From assembly GCA_965222995.1 (NCBI GenBank), contig OZ244977.1, positions 3,038,001-3,102,000 on the forward strand: 64,000 bases of DNA, read 5' to 3'. Below the pieces are notes generated by a model. The model was not told the DNA's origin, did no database searches, and was given only the letters and a program-made list of their open reading frames with translations. Made by a program: the position numbers and the translations under genes. Each line of letters opens with the position of its first letter. The first letter of the stretch is position 1. This DNA comes from SB11 sp965222995 (GTDB taxonomy: Bacteria; Bacteroidota; Bacteroidia; UBA8524). Positions 62,001 to 64,000 of the stretch are shown here, piece after piece.

Positions 62001-64000
62001 ATGACTCTTATGCGTTTTAAAGCGCTAGAAATAGCGCAAAACCGTCAACCTGTTAAAGTTGAAACCCCCTCTCACAAAATTTCTGACTACTACGGTGCCA
62101 ATGTTTTTGGCGAAACTGCTATGCGCCAATACCTCAGCAAAGAGGCAATTACCGCAATAAATGATGCTAAAAATAAAGGCACTAAAATTGACCGTAAAAT
62201 GGCAGATATTATTGCTGCCGGCATGAAACAATGGGCTATGAGCAAAGGGGCAACCCACTACAGCCACTGGTTTCAGCCACTTACAGGTGCAACTGCTGAA
62301 AAGCATGACGCATTTTTTGAGCCTATTGATGCCAACAGCGCTATGGAGCGTTTCAGTGGCAATGCATTAGTACAACAAGAGCCTGACGCATCAAGTTTTC
62401 CTAGTGGTGGCTTGCGTAATACTTTTGAAGCGCGTGGCTATACTGCTTGGGACCCTTCATCTCCTACTTTTGTTATTGGCAAAACGCTAAGCATACCTAC
62501 CATATTTGTATCGTATACAGGTGAGGCACTGGACTACAAAGCACCTTTATTAAAAAGCTTACACTTTATAGATACTGCTGCAACAGAGGTTTGCAAGCTA
62601 TTCGACCCTGAAGTAAATAAAGTAACAGCATCTTTAGGTATTGAACAAGAATACTTTTTGGTGGATGAGGCATTATACAATGCCCGCCACGATATGATTT
62701 TAACAGGGCGTACTTTGGTAGGCTATTCATCAGCCAAAGGCCAGCAGTTAGAAGACCACTATTTCGGCTCGATCCCCGACCGTGTAATGGCATACATGAT
62801 AGATTTTGAGACCGAGGCGTTAAAACTGGGTATTCCATTACAAACACGCCACAACGAGGTGGCACCGGGTCAGTTTGAGTGTGCACCTATGTTTGAGGAA
62901 GTGAACCTTGCCGTTGACCACAATCAACTGCTAATGGACTTGATGGATAAGGTAGCACGCCGTCATCACTTTAAAGTTCTATTGCACGAGAAACCGTTTG
63001 ATGGCATAAACGGTAGCGGTAAGCATAACAACTGGAGTTTGATAACTAATACAGGTATTAATCTTCTATCTCCGGGCAATACTCCATTAAATAATCAACT
63101 GTTCCTTACCTTCTTTATCAATGTAATTAAAGCGGTTGACGATCATGCAGATTTATTGCGCGCCAGCATAGCCAGTGCTTCTAACCAACACCGTTTAGGT
63201 GCAAACGAGGCACCACCTTCAATTATCTCAATATTTATTGGTAGCCAATTAACCAAAGTGTTAGAAAACTTTGAAAAGAGTAATACCAATGCCGGTAATG
63301 ATGAAACAGCGGCAATAAACGTAAATAAAATACCTGAGATACTTTTAGACAATACAGACCGTAACCGTACCTCTCCTTTTGCCTTCACAGGTAATAAATT
63401 TGAGTTTAGGGCTGTAGGCTCACAACAAAACTCAGCCTCGCCTATGATAGTTTTAAATACTATTATGGCAGACCGTTTAACACAGTTTAAAAACGAGGTA
63501 GATAGCCTGATTAAAGGGGGTAAACCAAAAGAAGATGCTATAAACGAGGTGTTACGCACCTATATTTCAGAAGCTAAGCGTGTATTATTTGAAGGTAACG
63601 GATATGGCGACGAATGGGTAGCAGAAGCAGAAAAACGCGGTTTAAGTAACATAAAAGATGTACCTAGTGCATTAAAAGCATACGTTTCTGAAAAGAGCAA
63701 AGCAGTATTTGCAAATAACAAAATTATGAACGAGCGTGAAATAGCGGCACGCTACGAAATACTATTAGAAAGCTTTATAAAGAAAATACAAATAGAAAGC
63801 CGTGTGTTGGGAGATTTAGCAAATACAAGTGTTATACCAGCAGCAATAAGCTTTCAGCATAAACTTACAGAGTCTGCCAGCGCCATGAAAGACTTTGGTT
63901 TAACCGATGACAATTATAAAGTGGCCATTGATGCAATTAAAGAAGCATCAGAGTATATTAATACCATTAAAACTTCAGTATATAAAATGGTTGAGGAGCG
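62001..64000 (+). CDS. glnN: Glutamine synthetase type III, N-terminal part
   Basis: GSIII enzyme making glutamine from glutamate, ammonia and ATP. About 666 residues are visible and the gene runs off the window end (family length is about 720-730). Visible blocks: SHKISDYYGANVFGETAM (GSIII N-terminus), WFQPLTGATAEKHDAFFEP, SLGIEQEYFLVDE, TRHNEVAPGQFECAPMFEEVNLAVDHNQ, HEKPFDGINGSGKHNNWSL, RLGANEAPPSIISIFIGSQL and NRTSPFAFTGNKFEFRAVG. ATG 62001 and ATG 62010 are both possible starts. Confidence 0.96.
   Translation, partial: MTLMRFKALEIAQNRQPVKVETPSHKISDYYGANVFGETAMRQYLSKEAITAINDAKNKGTKIDRKMADIIAAGMKQWAMSKGATHYSHWFQPLTGATAEKHDAFFEPIDANSAMERFSGNALVQQEPDASSFPSGGLRNTFEARGYTAWDPSSPTFVIGKTLSIPTIFVSYTGEALDYKAPLLKSLHFIDTAATEVCKLFDPEVNKVTASLGIEQEYFLVDEALYNARHDMILTGRTLVGYSSAKGQQLEDHYFGSIPDRVMAYMIDFETEALKLGIPLQTRHNEVAPGQFECAPMFEEVNLAVDHNQLLMDLMDKVARRHHFKVLLHEKPFDGINGSGKHNNWSLITNTGINLLSPGNTPLNNQLFLTFFINVIKAVDDHADLLRASIASASNQHRLGANEAPPSIISIFIGSQLTKVLENFEKSNTNAGNDETAAINVNKIPEILLDNTDRNRTSPFAFTGNKFEFRAVGSQQNSASPMIVLNTIMADRLTQFKNEVDSLIKGGKPKEDAINEVLRTYISEAKRVLFEGNGYGDEWVAEAEKRGLSNIKDVPSALKAYVSEKSKAVFANNKIMNEREIAARYEILLESFIKKIQIESRVLGDLANTSVIPAAISFQHKLTESASAMKDFGLTDDNYKVAIDAIKEASEYINTIKTSVYKMVEE

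Overview
The window is chromosomal DNA of a low-GC member of the Bacteroidota. The evidence is the abundance of C-terminal type IX secretion (T9SS) sorting domains, promoters of the TAnnTTTG type, RodA, glutamine synthetase III, DUF1501/DUF1800 and DUF4175 proteins, a CrtI/CrtB/CrtY(cd) carotenoid cluster and MITE-like CGTCATTGCGA repeats. I cannot fix the order or genus from sequence alone. I saw no tRNA, rRNA, CRISPR array, prophage or insertion sequence.

Layout. 1-549 is the end of rodA. 595-6675 is a probable copper/redox locus: a small HYC_CC_PP-type protein, an MbnP-like protein with a T9SS tail, two di-heme peroxidase lipoproteins and a TonB-dependent receptor with two TTAG-N6-CTAA boxes at its promoter. 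6795-10126 is a DUF1501/DUF1800 pair. 10244-16655 holds single genes: an FGE-fold lipoprotein, a Crp/Fnr regulator, DoxX, a Dam-type methylase with an unknown partner, an aldehyde dehydrogenase and a sugar-1-phosphate nucleotidyltransferase.

16775-40678 is the most striking part: six consecutive giant genes (1232-1367 aa) on the minus strand, five of them followed by a clear own terminator and one by a weak candidate. All encode exported proteins ending in a T9SS sorting domain. Five share one ~500-residue chassis of six PKD repeats, preceded by a conserved ~120-residue module I cannot name, and differ in their N-terminal head (MAM-like, unknown Cys-rich, discoidin-like, beta-helix twice). 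The sixth carries GEVED, CUB and DUF5011-like repeats. It looks like a surface-adhesin array with a constant base and variable heads.

40947-43467 holds a retropepsin-like protease, an AraC regulator and two SRPBCC proteins, the first with a 30-bp perfect inverted repeat touching its start codon. 43639-47885 holds mdh, a frameshifted four-helix-bundle gene, and the two CoA-transferase subunits separated by a GT39-like membrane protein. 48121-54054 is a carotenoid cluster on the minus strand (ECF sigma factor, crtI, crtB, an unknown gene, lycopene cyclase, a second CrtI-family desaturase). 54550-56141 holds queD overlapping folE and a Fer4_19-CDGSH protein. 56187-61883 holds two GldN-like secreted paralogs around a large DUF4175 membrane/coiled-coil protein. 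62001-64000 is the start of glutamine synthetase III.

Two themes link the genes. Many products are exported or surface-anchored through T9SS, and the two GldN-like proteins may belong to that machinery. Several genes start within about ten bases of a TAnnTTTG element, three of them with GTG, which suggests leaderless or nearly leaderless mRNAs.
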